The notes under the pieces are model-generated. The model was not told the origin of the DNA. It saw nothing but the letters and a program-made list of their open reading frames with translations, and searched no databases. A DNA stretch of 64,000 bases from Algoriphagus marinus (lineage in GTDB: Bacteria > Bacteroidota > Bacteroidia > Cytophagales > Cyclobacteriaceae): positions 310,001 through 374,000 of the forward strand of contig NZ_MSPQ01000002.1 in the NCBI RefSeq assembly GCF_001936475.1, given 5' to 3'. The translations under genes were made by a program, and so were the position numbers. Of the stretch, positions 35,603-45,258 are shown in pieces. How positions within the stretch are numbered: the stretch's first letter is position 1; every line of letters starts with the position of its first letter.

Positions 35603-38600
35603 ATGCGAAAAATTCTTATTCTTTTATTCTTGAGTAGCTGTTTTACAGTTTTTGCCCAAGAAAAACCAAGTGAAACTCCACCCTTAAAGTACAGAAACAT
35701 CGGCCCATTTCGAGGTGGCCGTTCCGTCACCGCTACAGGAGTGGTTAATGATCCTTTGACTTATTATTTTGGCACCACAGGTGGTGGAGTCTGGAAAACT
35801 TCCGATGCTGGCCAGCACTGGGAAAATATCTCTGATGGCTTTTTTGAAACCGGTTCTGTCGGGGCAGTTGCTGTCTCCGAGAGCAATTCGAATATTGTCT
35901 ATGTAGGTATGGGCGAGCATGCTCCTCGTGGAGTGATGACCTCTTATGGCGATGGCGTCTACAAATCAACAGATGCTGGAAAAACCTGGAAAAAACTTGG
36001 TCTGGAAAAGACTCAACATATTTCCAGAATCCAAATTCACCCAACCAATCCTGACATCGTCTATGTCGCGGCACAAGGCGCACTTCATGCTCCAAATCCA
36101 GAAAGAGGAGTTTACAAGTCTATAAACGGCGGGGAAACATGGGAAAAAGTGCTTTACCTCGATGAGAAATCCGGCGCGGTGGAATTGTCCATGGACATGA
36201 ATACGCCGGAAGTGCTTTATGCTGCACTTTGGGAACATCAGCGCAAGCCTTGGCAAGTTATCTCAGGTGGACCGGGATCAGGACTTTACAAAACCACAGA
36301 TTCAGGAAAAACTTGGAAGAAAATCCACGAAGGGCTTCCCGAGGAAAAAGGGAAAATGGCTATATCAGTTTCCAGAGCAAATTCAAACAAGGTTTATGCC
36401 TTGATTGAAAGTGATTCCGAAAAAGATCTTGGAGGCTTATTTGTCTCAGATGATGCCGGAGAAAGCTGGATACTTGTCAATAAAGACAATCGCCTTACCC
36501 AACGTGCTTGGTATTACATTGAAGTTTTCGCCGATCCAAATGATGAGCATACCGTTTGGGTACAAAGTGCACCCATGCTTCAATCCATTGATGGGGGAAA
36601 AAGCTTTGAACAAATCAGTGGCGCCCATGGCGATTACCATGACCTTTGGATTAATCCCAAGAATTCAAAAAACATCATCCTAGCTGATGATGGTGGTGGA
36701 AGCATCACTTTTAACGGTGGCAAAACCTGGTCTACTCAATCCAACATGCCTACGGCTCAGTTCTATCGAATCAATACCGATAATCAATTCCCTTACCGGA
36801 TTTACGGAGGTCAGCAAGACAATACCTCAGTCGTCATCAGTAGCATGGCATTGGGAAGAGGTGGTATTTCGCAGGAGCATTGGAATTACTCCGCTGGCGG
36901 TGAATCCGCATTTTTGGCTTTCAACCCAGATGATCCACGCTATGTCATGGGCGGAAGCTATCTCGGGACTATCGACTTACTCGATATGGAGTCAGGAGGT
37001 TCTACGAATGTGATGATTGCACCGATCCAGTACTTGGGCCGAGATGCATCCGACATGCGCTATCGCTACAATTGGAATGCCCCGATCATTTGGTCACAAC
37101 ATGAGCCGGGGACATTTTATCATGGCTCACAATACGTGCAACGGACAGGAGACAATGGCACCACCTGGGAAGTAATTTCTCCAGACCTGACTCGAAACGA
37201 AAAAGAAAAACAAGGAAAAGGAGGCGTACCCTACACCAATGAAGCAGTAGGTGCAGAGAATTACGGAACGCTTTCTTACATCATTGAATCGCCACTAGAA
37301 AAAGGGGTATTCTATACAGGAAGTGATGATGGATTGGTTTACTTGACCAAGGACGGCGGAGAAAACTGGACAAATGTGACCCCGAAAGGGCTCCAGGAAT
37401 CTTTGATCAATGCGATTGAAGTTTCCCCTTCTGATCCTGCGACAGCATACATAGCAACGACTCGCTACAAATTCAACGATTATACTCCAGCCCTATACAA
37501 AACTACAGACTATGGAAAAACCTGGACCAATATCAGTTCTGGAATTCCTTATGGAGCATTCACACGGGTAGTTCGGGAGGACACCAAGGATAAAAATCTG
37601 CTTTACGCAGGTACTGAGAAAGGCATTTACATTTCTCGAAATGGCGGTCAAAACTGGGAAGCATTTCAGCTTAATTTACCCGTTACTCCTATTCTGGATT
37701 TGAAAATCGCACATGAGGATTTGGTAGTCGCTACTTCCGGAAGATCATTCTGGATTTTGGATGATTTGAGTTTGGTTCGGGAAATGCAAAAATCTGTAAC
37801 CGCAGCCAAAATCTATACTCCTGAGAATACCTACTTAGGAAATTGGTACAGTCAGCTGAGTCGAAGTAATTCTGATTTTGACGGTACTGATCCTTTTGAA
37901 GGAGTTAATCCAGCAAACGGTGTGGTGCTTTATTATCATTTACCTGAAAACACTACCGATTCGACCAAAATAAGCTTGGAAATCCATGATTCTGCTGGAA
38001 ACTTGATTCGAACAATAAGCTCTGAAAAAGACGCTTCTTTCAAAGTTTATGATGGCGGCCCTTCTCCTGAGCCCACACTTTCTGTGAAAAAAGGAATCAA
38101 CCGCTTCGTCTGGAATATGCGTCATGCCACTATGCCAGGAATTCCAACTGCTTATCTTGAAGCGAGCTATAGTGGGCATCAAGTTATCCCAGGAACTTAT
38201 AAATTGACACTGAAGACAGAAAGTCAAACTTCTGAAACTTCAGTCACCATCAAAGCAAATCCATTGTATGAAATCACAATGTCTGATTATGAAGAGTATG
38301 ATGTATTTATGAAGGCCAGGGAAGCTGAATTGACTGAAATGCATAATATGGTGAATGAGGCAATGGACTATCAAACCCAACTGAAAGGGTTATTGTCTCG
38401 AACTAAAGGGAAAGAAGAACTCAAAGCATTGACTGAAGCTGGAAATAACTTGCAGAAGAGCCTTCAAGTTTGGGATGAAAAGATGATCCAGCGGAAATCC
38501 ACAGCCTATGATGACGTGGAAAACTTCCCGAATAAGTTCACTGCGAACTACCTTTACATGATCAATCAAACCGAAAGTTCGATCCCTAAAGTAAATAAAG

Positions 38601-38740
38601 GCTCAAAAGATCGATACGCCGAACTCTGGGAAGAGTGGAAAACGCTTAAGGCTGAAGGAGAGAAACTCTTGAACGAGGAAATCCCTGGGTTCAATAAAGC
38701 TGCACAAGAAGGTGGGGTGGGAGTTCTTTTTAGGAAATAA
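35603..38740 (+). CDS. secreted BNR/VPS10-type beta-propeller protein
   Basis: A 1045-aa protein with signal peptide (1-18, ending VFAQ). Residues about 20-740 hold repeated BNR/sortilin-type blades with the Asp-box pattern SxDxGxTW ([66 protein letters not shown]), usual in ten-bladed propellers. After these come an Ig-like region (LVREMQ onward) and a C-terminal helical part. Homologues are often called 'glycosyl hydrolase' but I see no catalytic residues to support it. It probably binds or processes extracellular material. Confidence 0.85.
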   Translation: MRKILILLFLSSCFTVFAQEKPSETPPLKYRNIGPFRGGRSVTATGVVNDPLTYYFGTTGGGVWKTSDAGQHWENISDGFFETGSVGAVAVSESNSNIVYVGMGEHAPRGVMTSYGDGVYKSTDAGKTWKKLGLEKTQHISRIQIHPTNPDIVYVAAQGALHAPNPERGVYKSINGGETWEKVLYLDEKSGAVELSMDMNTPEVLYAALWEHQRKPWQVISGGPGSGLYKTTDSGKTWKKIHEGLPEEKGKMAISVSRANSNKVYALIESDSEKDLGGLFVSDDAGESWILVNKDNRLTQRAWYYIEVFADPNDEHTVWVQSAPMLQSIDGGKSFEQISGAHGDYHDLWINPKNSKNIILADDGGGSITFNGGKTWSTQSNMPTAQFYRINTDNQFPYRIYGGQQDNTSVVISSMALGRGGISQEHWNYSAGGESAFLAFNPDDPRYVMGGSYLGTIDLLDMESGGSTNVMIAPIQYLGRDASDMRYRYNWNAPIIWSQHEPGTFYHGSQYVQRTGDNGTTWEVISPDLTRNEKEKQGKGGVPYTNEAVGAENYGTLSYIIESPLEKGVFYTGSDDGLVYLTKDGGENWTNVTPKGLQESLINAIEVSPSDPATAYIATTRYKFNDYTPALYKTTDYGKTWTNISSGIPYGAFTRVVREDTKDKNLLYAGTEKGIYISRNGGQNWEAFQLNLPVTPILDLKIAHEDLVVATSGRSFWILDDLSLVREMQKSVTAAKIYTPENTYLGNWYSQLSRSNSDFDGTDPFEGVNPANGVVLYYHLPENTTDSTKISLEIHDSAGNLIRTISSEKDASFKVYDGGPSPEPTLSVKKGINRFVWNMRHATMPGIPTAYLEASYSGHQVIPGTYKLTLKTESQTSETSVTIKANPLYEITMSDYEEYDVFMKAREAELTEMHNMVNEAMDYQTQLKGLLSRTKGKEELKALTEAGNNLQKSLQVWDEKMIQRKSTAYDDVENFPNKFTANYLYMINQTESSIPKVNKGSKDRYAELWEEWKTLKAEGEKLLNEEIPGFNKAAQEGGVGVLFRK

Positions 38741-38839
38741 GAATTCAGGTTTTTCTTGGCTAATTAAACTATTTCAAATTGGAAAAGAGTCCTAGGTTGT
38801 CTCTAAAATTGCACGAAACCTATAACTTTTTTTATTCAT

Positions 38840-39688
38840 TTAAACTTCTGAGGGCGATGTTGAATTGTTGACATCGCCTTCAGATTTTTCAAGAATCAAG
38901 TCTTGTGACTCATCTCTAGGTCGAAAAAAATTCATTTTCACGAGACCTTTTTCATAAAGGAATTCAGTCGGGTATGCTGAGACAAACTGCCCCATTTTGA
39001 TACTATCAAAATAGTCTATCTCTTCTGGGGATTGGGAGGATTTGATCGACAAGTTGCCATTAAAGTAATACTCCTTTAAGAACAAAGTAATGCCAGCATT
39101 AGAGCGGTGCACTACTTTTCCTTGAACCTGTTCTCCCAACTCGATTTTACAGAGGATTTTTTTGACACTTTCTCGCTGCGGTATATCAAGTACATATGCA
39201 CAGACTTTTTCCTCATCCTCACTTTTGGTTAATACAAATCGAACCCAATATCCAACTTTTTCAGCGAGCCATTCCTCGGGCTTTCTAGAAGACACACTTA
39301 TGTTTACATTGACCATAGCTTGGGTTTCTCGATGTCGAATACAGAAGTTTTTTCCGAAACTCATCAGAGTTCCCACAAGAAATTCCCGCTGAGTACTCAT
39401 CCGAATCATATCCAGACGATGAAAGTTTGCCATTCGCACCAAACCAGCTGCAACCGGAGGATCATCTTCCCTAAAATTGGGTCTTAAAGTAAAGGATACA
39501 GTGTCTCCAACCGTGGCATAATATCTCTTAAGGATTAATCCTTCTTCTAAATCGACTATAAAATTCTGCTCTGATTGATAAAAAAAATGTTTAGTACCAC
39601 TCTGGTCCTCGATAAAACCAAAGTGTTTTTCAGGATTAAATGACACAATCTCTCCAAAAAGCCGACTGGCATGTATAGAATCTTCCAT
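38840..39688 (-). CDS. cold-shock domain protein with further OB-fold-like domain
   Basis: A 282-aa cytoplasmic protein. Residues 11-60 are a divergent cold-shock domain (GEIVSFNPEKHFGFI and HFFYQSE, with the RNP1-like KHFGFI). A second region (165-250, GEQVQGKVVHRSNAGITLFL) looks like an S1/OB-fold RNA-binding domain. The middle part is unassigned. It likely binds single-stranded nucleic acid (inference). A short palindrome AAGCGCTT lies 30 bp before the start (39719-39726). A weak hairpin in the final codons (38853-38878) lacks a T run. Confidence 0.7.
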   Translation of the reverse strand: MEDSIHASRLFGEIVSFNPEKHFGFIEDQSGTKHFFYQSEQNFIVDLEEGLILKRYYATVGDTVSFTLRPNFREDDPPVAAGLVRMANFHRLDMIRMSTQREFLVGTLMSFGKNFCIRHRETQAMVNVNISVSSRKPEEWLAEKVGYWVRFVLTKSEDEEKVCAYVLDIPQRESVKKILCKIELGEQVQGKVVHRSNAGITLFLKEYYFNGNLSIKSSQSPEEIDYFDSIKMGQFVSAYPTEFLYEKGLVKMNFFRPRDESQDLILEKSEGDVNNSTSPSEV

Positions 39689-39789
39689 GGCAAAAAATAC
39701 AAACTGAATTATTAATTTAAGCGCTTTTCCAAAAATATTTTTTGGTTTTTTTTTAAATCTTAAATCAATGGCAATCCATCGCCAAATAA

Positions 39790-39820
39790 AATTCGGTTTA
39801 ACTCAATTTCCTTACCTTTG
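39790..39820 (+). promoter_or_regulatory. Bacteroidetes-type promoter of sulP gene
   Basis: TACCTTTG at 39813-39820 matches the TAnnTTTG -7 consensus exactly, 65 bp before the start codon. The -33 element is weak. Confidence 0.5.
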
Positions 39821-39885
39821 CCCACTTAATTAATCTCAGAAAAGGAATTTAGGAAATTCCTCAAAGCTGAAAACCTATTATTCCA

Positions 39886-41415
39886 ATGAAGAATTACCTC
39901 AACCTCTTTGACTTTAGTCAGCGAGTCGATTATAAAACCGAAGTGCTTTCAGGGCTCACCGTGGCGATGGCTTTGATTCCTGAGGCAGTTGCCTTTGCAT
40001 TTATCGCAGGACTTTCTCCGCTTACTGGTCTTTATGCCGCTTTTATGATGGGGTTGGTAACTTCTATTTTGGGCGGACGACCAGGTATGATCTCCGGCGC
40101 CACCGGTGCGGTGGCAGTGGTGATCGTTTCGCTGGCAGCTACCCATGGCGTAGAATACGTTTTTGCCGCAGTAGTATTGGCAGGAATTCTTCAAGTATCG
40201 GCGGGAGCTTTGAAACTTGGAAAATTCATGCGTTTGGTGCCTCATCCAGTGATTTTTGGATTTGTAAATGGACTGGCGATTATCATTTTCATGTCTCAGC
40301 TAGATCAGTTTAAAGATAGTACTGGCGCTTGGCTGACTGGAGGTTCACTTTACCTATTGGTGGGCTTGGTACTTTTGACCATGCTGATAATTTGGGGTTT
40401 ACCGAAACTCACCAAAGTAGTCCCATCTTCCTTGACTGCTATTTTGGTGGTTTTTGGAGTAGTATCACTTTTAAATTTAGACACAAAAACCGTCGGAGAC
40501 ATTGCCAGTATCCAAGGTGGCTTCCCTCCTTTTCACCTTCCAGCAGTTCCTTTAACTTTTGAAACCCTTCAGATTATCTTTCCTTATGCAGCAATTGTGG
40601 CGGGAGTGGGTTTGATCGAAAGCTTATTAACCTTAAATATTATAGACGAAATTACCGAAACCAGAGGTCGAGGCAATAAAGAAGCCGTAGCACAAGGCAT
40701 AGCTAATATGCTTTCTGGAGTTTTCTCAGGAATGGGTGGCTGCGCGATGATTGGTCAGTCCCTGATCAACATCTCCTCCGGAGCTCGAGCTAGACTTTCC
40801 GGGATTGTAGCTTCCGTGATGCTTTTGGTATTTATCATGTTTGGAAGCAGTCTAATAGAGCAAGTACCCATGGCGGCTCTGACTGGTTTGATGATTATGG
40901 TTTCGATCGGAACCTTCGAATGGGCGAGCTTACGAACCTTCACCAAGATGCCCAAATCAGATGTATTCCTGATGGTTTTGGTGACCTTAATTACCGCAGT
41001 CCTTCACAATTTGGCATTGGCAGTTTTAGTCGGAGTGATCCTAGCTGCACTATTCTTTGCTTGGGACAATGCCAAGCGAATTCGAGCTCGCAAATCAATT
41101 GATGCAAATGGAATCAAACATTATGAAATGTATGGCCCGCTTTTCTTCGGTTCTGTGGCAGCTTTCGCAGAAAAATTTGACATCCAAAACGATCCAAATG
41201 AAGTAATTATTGATTTTGCGGAAAGTAGAATCGTGGATATGTCAGCGATCGAAGCGCTCAATCGGATTACTGAACGCTATTTGAAAGTGGGCAAGACTGT
41301 ACATCTGAAACATCTCAGTCCGGACTGCCTCAAGTTGATTGCCAATGCAGACAAATTGGTCGATGTCAATGTGATCGAAGATCCTAAATACAAACTGGCG
41401 ATCGATAAGCTTTAA
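39886..41415 (+). CDS. SulP family anion transporter with STAS domain
   Basis: A 509-aa inner-membrane transporter. The first ~390 residues form the SLC26/SulP core with the conserved opening (DYKTEVLSGLTVAMALIPEAVAFAFIAG) and the ARLSG block after the eighth helix. Residues about 400-500 form a cytoplasmic STAS domain (EVIIDFAESRIVDMSAIEAL). Such proteins carry sulfate, bicarbonate or other anions, often coupled to Na+ or H+; no substrate is fixed by sequence. Predicted promoter at 39790-39820, bidirectional terminator at 41454-41487. Confidence 0.92.
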   Translation: MKNYLNLFDFSQRVDYKTEVLSGLTVAMALIPEAVAFAFIAGLSPLTGLYAAFMMGLVTSILGGRPGMISGATGAVAVVIVSLAATHGVEYVFAAVVLAGILQVSAGALKLGKFMRLVPHPVIFGFVNGLAIIIFMSQLDQFKDSTGAWLTGGSLYLLVGLVLLTMLIIWGLPKLTKVVPSSLTAILVVFGVVSLLNLDTKTVGDIASIQGGFPPFHLPAVPLTFETLQIIFPYAAIVAGVGLIESLLTLNIIDEITETRGRGNKEAVAQGIANMLSGVFSGMGGCAMIGQSLINISSGARARLSGIVASVMLLVFIMFGSSLIEQVPMAALTGLMIMVSIGTFEWASLRTFTKMPKSDVFLMVLVTLITAVLHNLALAVLVGVILAALFFAWDNAKRIRARKSIDANGIKHYEMYGPLFFGSVAAFAEKFDIQNDPNEVIIDFAESRIVDMSAIEALNRITERYLKVGKTVHLKHLSPDCLKLIANADKLVDVNVIEDPKYKLAIDKL

Positions 41416-41453
41416 ATAGCTGCTATAATCCAGCATTCCTTTTGGAAGGAAAA

Positions 41454-41487
41454 TTAAAGGTCCAAGTCTTAAGACTTGGACCTTTAA
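41454..41487. terminator. bidirectional terminator between convergent genes
   Basis: Perfect 34-bp palindrome centred on AAGTCTTAAGACTT. A T-rich tail exists on the minus side (TTTAATTTTCC), so it suits the serine hydrolase gene and can also end the SulP transcript. Confidence 0.85.
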
Positions 41488-41540
41488 TCCTTATGCTTGC
41501 TCTGTCACGCCTCAGCGATCGCTGTGCTTAAAAAAGAAGC

Positions 41541-42809
41541 TTATTCCACGGCAGCAAAAACCATTTGTCGGAATTTCCAACCGGTCTGATCTCCGTTTCC
41601 ACTTTGAGTTTGCTTCATCAGGATTCCAATTGTTTTGGTCACTGGATCTGCAAAATACTGGGTATTGAAATACCCTCCCCAATCAAATGTACCGACGCTT
41701 CCATTTCCCCCTTTTAGAAAACCAACTTCATTCACGATTCCAAATGCTAGCCCATAGCTTCCCGTTCCTCCTCCAATCAAATCCCCCACTTGATTGGACA
41801 TGATGAGTTCAATGGTCGTAGGGCTTAAGATTCTTTTCCCATTATAAATCCCTCCATTCAGATACATCTGAAGGAATTTAGCATAATCCTCGGCAGTGGA
41901 ACTCAGACCTGCTCCCCCTGAGAAAAATGCTTTCGCTCCCTTCTTGGGATAATCCGGGTCATAAAAAGTCACTGGCATTGGGCGCCATTGTCCATTTGCA
42001 AATTGATGCACCGTGACCAATTTCTCACCTTGGGCTTCATTCAAGTAAAATCCAGTATTCGTCATCGTCAAAGGCTGAAAAATCCGAGTTCTTAAAAACT
42101 CATCGAAAGGCATGCCCGATACAATCTCTATAAAATAACCCAAGACATCCAATCCCTCAGAATAGGTATACTTGGATCCTGGATCATGATGAAGTGGAAG
42201 TTTTGCCAGCTTCTTGATATTTTCTCCAATGGTAATCGGCTCCGTAGTATATAGATCAATGATTCCTGCCTTTTGGTAGATCATTTTCATTCGCTCATCC
42301 CCATCAATCATCCCATAGCCGATACCTGAAGTATGGGTGATCAAGTCTTTAATCGTGATTTCTCTTGAGGCAGCACGAGTGGAATAGGTACTGTCTCCGA
42401 ATCGAAATCCTGTCATGACCTGAGGATTTTTGAATTCAGGAATCCACTTCGAAATCGGATCATTCAATTGGAATTTTCCTTCCTCCCATAGCATCATCAC
42501 CGCGGTAGAAGTTATTGCTTTGGTTTGTGAAGCAATCCTAAAGATCTGATCCTTCTCCATTTTTCGTTGAGAAGGCAGGTCTGCTAAGCCTTTGGCAGAA
42601 TGGTAAACGACTTTTCCATCTTTGACGATCATGGCAACTAAACCGGGAATATGATTGGCTTGGACGCTTTCCTCGAGCATTTGATCGATGCGATTAATTC
42701 GATCTTGGGACATCCCTTTTACTGGTGCGCTGGACGCTGGGATCAATACTTGAGCATGCAATCCGATTGACATCAAGATTGCAAAACCTGTTAAAAATAT
42801 TTTTTTCAT
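41541..42809 (-). CDS. secreted serine hydrolase, class C beta-lactamase fold
   Basis: About 422 aa when started at the ATG at 42809, which puts the signal peptide (MKKIFLTGFAILMSIGLHAQ) first; a longer frame begins seven codons earlier. The SxxK motif is SQTK (Ser94, Lys97). The second motif, usually YxN, is YSE (Tyr216). The third is in the C-terminal GGNGSVGTFDWGG block. These proteins are esterases, D-aminopeptidases or related PBP-like enzymes; true beta-lactamase action is unlikely. Export to periplasm is expected. Confidence 0.85.
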   Translation of the reverse strand: MKKIFLTGFAILMSIGLHAQVLIPASSAPVKGMSQDRINRIDQMLEESVQANHIPGLVAMIVKDGKVVYHSAKGLADLPSQRKMEKDQIFRIASQTKAITSTAVMMLWEEGKFQLNDPISKWIPEFKNPQVMTGFRFGDSTYSTRAASREITIKDLITHTSGIGYGMIDGDERMKMIYQKAGIIDLYTTEPITIGENIKKLAKLPLHHDPGSKYTYSEGLDVLGYFIEIVSGMPFDEFLRTRIFQPLTMTNTGFYLNEAQGEKLVTVHQFANGQWRPMPVTFYDPDYPKKGAKAFFSGGAGLSSTAEDYAKFLQMYLNGGIYNGKRILSPTTIELIMSNQVGDLIGGGTGSYGLAFGIVNEVGFLKGGNGSVGTFDWGGYFNTQYFADPVTKTIGILMKQTQSGNGDQTGWKFRQMVFAAVE

Positions 42810-42867
42810 AGGGATTGGGTTTGTTGTCATTCAAATTACAGAAAGCTTTTGAATAGCCATAAAAAAA

Positions 42868-42892
42868 GCAGGCTAGAAAATTCTAGCCTGCT
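42868..42892 (-). terminator. terminator of HtrA-type protease gene
   Basis: Stem AGCAGGCTAGAA / TTCTAGCCTGCT with a following T run on the minus strand, 21 nt past the stop codon at 42914. Confidence 0.9.
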
Positions 42893-42913
42893 GTCATTTA
42901 GACTTTGGGGTGA

Positions 42914-44410
42914 TTAATCAACTTCTACTTCAAAGTAGTACTCCGTTCCATCTTGGAACATTCCAAGCACTACAATTTCTTCTCCGTTGAGTCCGTCTAA
43001 AATCTCAATAAGTTCTTCCGCACCTTGCACCCTCACTCTTCCATCACTAGAAATAATCGAGGTGATGATAAATCCAGGTCTAGCACCTGCACTTCTCCAT
43101 TTTCCTCCGGAAACTGTGCTGATCACTGCCCCGCCTTGGATTCTCAGGGCCTCTTTTAGTGAAGCTTTGATATCCTCGAAAACTACTCCTTCAAATTCAA
43201 AAGTCTTTGGAATCACTTTTTTCACGATTTCTGTGTCTCCAGCAAAATTTTTCAGAGTCGCAGTTGTTTTATAGGTTTTACCTTCCCGGATATATTCTAC
43301 TTCGACTTTATCTCCAGGCCGTTTCCTAGCAACCATTTCCTGAAGATTTGCAACAGAATTGGTTACTCTTCCATCAACACCGATAATGATATCACCTTCT
43401 TTCAATCCTGCTTCTTTTCCTCCACTATTATCATTTACTCCTCCGATATATACACCTTGCTCCACTGGGAACTCTTTACCTAGGAACTCTCCCAATTCAG
43501 GGCTGATATCCCGGATATTTACTCCTAATAAACCTCGCTGCACAGTACCATACATCATCAAATCATCCATTACTTTCTTGACAAGAGTACTTGGTACAGC
43601 AAAGGAATATCCGCTGTAAGAGCCTGTTTTGGTGGCAATTGCTGTATTAATACCGATCAATTCTCCTGCTAGGTTGACTAATGCTCCTCCTGAATTCCCG
43701 GGATTGACTACCGCATCGGTCTGCAAAAAGGACTCCACCTGAAGATTATTTTCTACTTCTGTGAGGATTCCGATGTTCCGTGCTTTGGCAGAAATAATTC
43801 CTGCAGTAACAGTTGAGTTTAGATTAAAAGGGTTACCCACAGCTAATACCCACTCTCCAATTCTAGTTTTGTCTGAATCGCCAAATTTCACAAAAGGCAA
43901 ACCAGTAGCCTCTATTTTCAGGAGCGCTAAATCTGTAGTGGGATCAGTACCAATAATTTTTGCTACATAGCGCTTATTGTTTTCAAGGGAAATATCCACT
44001 TTGGTAGCCCCATCCACTACGTGATTATTAGTAACAATGTAACCATCAGCCGAAATAATAACTCCTGAACCAGAACTCATAGGCATTGGACGCTCCTGAT
44101 TTCCTCCATCTCGTTGAGGAAACTGGAAGAATTCCTGAAGAGGATCACGCTGCTGCCTTCCAGAATAAGAAATGGTGGTATTTACATGGACTACTGCAGG
44201 GGTGACAATCTCCGCTGAAGTCACGAAATTGATTCCATCGGGAATCGTAAAATTTTTGTCTGACAACAAGTTCACAAAACTTGTTTGTTGTTTTTCATCG
44301 AAATTTGACTGAGGCTGGGGCTGAATAAAAAAGCTCACACCCGCCAATGCCACCATCCCACCTATCAAGGAGGCTAGAAACATTCCTATGAAGAATTGTC
44401 TTTTGGTCAT
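42914..44410 (-). CDS. HtrA/Do family periplasmic serine protease
   Basis: A 498-aa envelope protease-chaperone. N-terminal membrane anchor (about 8-29); trypsin-like domain with catalytic triad His130 (TNNHVV), Asp160 (TTDLALL) and Ser240 (NPGNSGGAL); then two PDZ domains (around 290-385 and 400-495). It degrades or refolds misfolded envelope proteins. Length and layout are normal for DegP/DegQ homologues. A paralogue at 59609-61054 is on the other strand. The family does not settle DegP against DegQ, so no symbol is given. Confidence 0.93.
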   Translation of the reverse strand: MTKRQFFIGMFLASLIGGMVALAGVSFFIQPQPQSNFDEKQQTSFVNLLSDKNFTIPDGINFVTSAEIVTPAVVHVNTTISYSGRQQRDPLQEFFQFPQRDGGNQERPMPMSSGSGVIISADGYIVTNNHVVDGATKVDISLENNKRYVAKIIGTDPTTDLALLKIEATGLPFVKFGDSDKTRIGEWVLAVGNPFNLNSTVTAGIISAKARNIGILTEVENNLQVESFLQTDAVVNPGNSGGALVNLAGELIGINTAIATKTGSYSGYSFAVPSTLVKKVMDDLMMYGTVQRGLLGVNIRDISPELGEFLGKEFPVEQGVYIGGVNDNSGGKEAGLKEGDIIIGVDGRVTNSVANLQEMVARKRPGDKVEVEYIREGKTYKTTATLKNFAGDTEIVKKVIPKTFEFEGVVFEDIKASLKEALRIQGGAVISTVSGGKWRSAGARPGFIITSIISSDGRVRVQGAEELIEILDGLNGEEIVVLGMFQDGTEYYFEVEVD

Positions 44411-44553
44411 ATCTTTTTATTCTTTTTGTTATAATTGATAAACGAACTACAGGAATTAACATTCCAAAAACCGAGCTTATTTCAGCATCATAATCTCCAA
44501 ATTAACAAGAATTAACCGCTTTTTCAGACTCTTTTAAAACTAAACAAAATATA

Positions 44554-44576
44554 AGGAGTGGGGTTTTCCCACTCCT
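44554..44576 (-). terminator. terminator of Hsp20 gene
   Basis: Stem AGGAGTGGG / CCCACTCCT with a T-rich tail on the minus strand, 4 nt past the hsp20 stop codon. Confidence 0.85.
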
Positions 44577-44580
44577 CACA

Positions 44581-45009
44581 TTATTTCACTTCGATAGCCT
44601 TTTTTACTTCAGTTTTTTCTTTTTTAGGAATAAGTACTTTAAGAAGTCCATCCTCATAGGTCGCTTCAATAGCATCTGCTTTCACGTCTTCAGGCAGAAA
44701 GAAGGATCTTTTAAAAGAACCATATTGACTCTCGATACTATGGAAATTTTTACCTTCCTTCTTTTCTTCGAGCTTTCGTTCACCGGAAATATTGAGCTTG
44801 CCATCAATAAATTCTACGCTAAAATCTTTCTTCTGAACTCCAGGAACTGCTACATGGATTTCAAAATTCTTTTCATCTTCGGCAATATCCACTGCCGGAT
44901 TAAAAGGCTTTTCTATAGCCCCAAAGGAATCATTGAAGAACTTATCCAACACACTACTGAAGTTTGATGGATACATTGGATCAAGTTGGTTTGTCTTTAC
45001 GATTTTCAT
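44581..45009 (-). CDS. small heat-shock protein Hsp20/alpha-crystallin
   Basis: A 142-aa holdase chaperone. The ATG at 45009 (MKIVKTNQL) is preferred; an in-frame upstream ATG would add 14 unlikely residues. The alpha-crystallin domain covers about 38-135 (VDIAEDEKNFEIHVAVPGV, the conserved LNISGERK, and ATYEDGLLKVLIPKKE), with the C-terminal IPK element (I-x-I-like) used for oligomer contacts. It protects cytoplasmic proteins under heat stress. Upstream lies a divergent MscS-family gene. Confidence 0.93.
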   Translation of the reverse strand: MKIVKTNQLDPMYPSNFSSVLDKFFNDSFGAIEKPFNPAVDIAEDEKNFEIHVAVPGVQKKDFSVEFIDGKLNISGERKLEEKKEGKNFHSIESQYGSFKRSFFLPEDVKADAIEATYEDGLLKVLIPKKEKTEVKKAIEVK

Positions 45010-45205
45010 GATAATTGTTGGTTTTAGTGAATAAATCAATTTTGAAATCATTTTAGAAAAATTCGTTCCAAGCTAATTTTTAAGCCATTATGACCTGTTT
45101 TTCCTGAAAAACACCACATATACTGCCTATCTGACAGTTAAATCACGATTTTTTGAATTACTTTTCCTTTCATTAAATTGGGAAATCCTCAGAATAAAAA
45201 AACCA

Positions 45206-45236
45206 TTTGTCAATATTCACTTTTACTTGCAATTTG
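45206..45236 (+). promoter_or_regulatory. candidate promoter of MscS-family gene
   Basis: TTTG (45206-45209) is followed after exactly 19 nt by GCAATTTG (45229-45236), which keeps the TTTG half of the -7 box but not the TA. The start codon is 22 bp further on. Confidence 0.4.
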
Positions 45237-45258
45237 GTAATTAGAAAAACCCAAAAAC

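Noticed and set aside
35603..38740. Glycosyl hydrolase label for the BNR protein
   Set aside because: Asp-box blades alone do not show catalysis; no sialidase Arg triad or other catalytic residues seen.
38853..38878. Hairpin GGCGATGT/ACATCGCC as terminator
   Set aside because: Inside the last codons of the cold-shock fusion gene and with no T run after the stem.
41541..42809. True beta-lactamase
   Set aside because: SxxK and YSE motifs fit the broader esterase/peptidase group; no resistance context.
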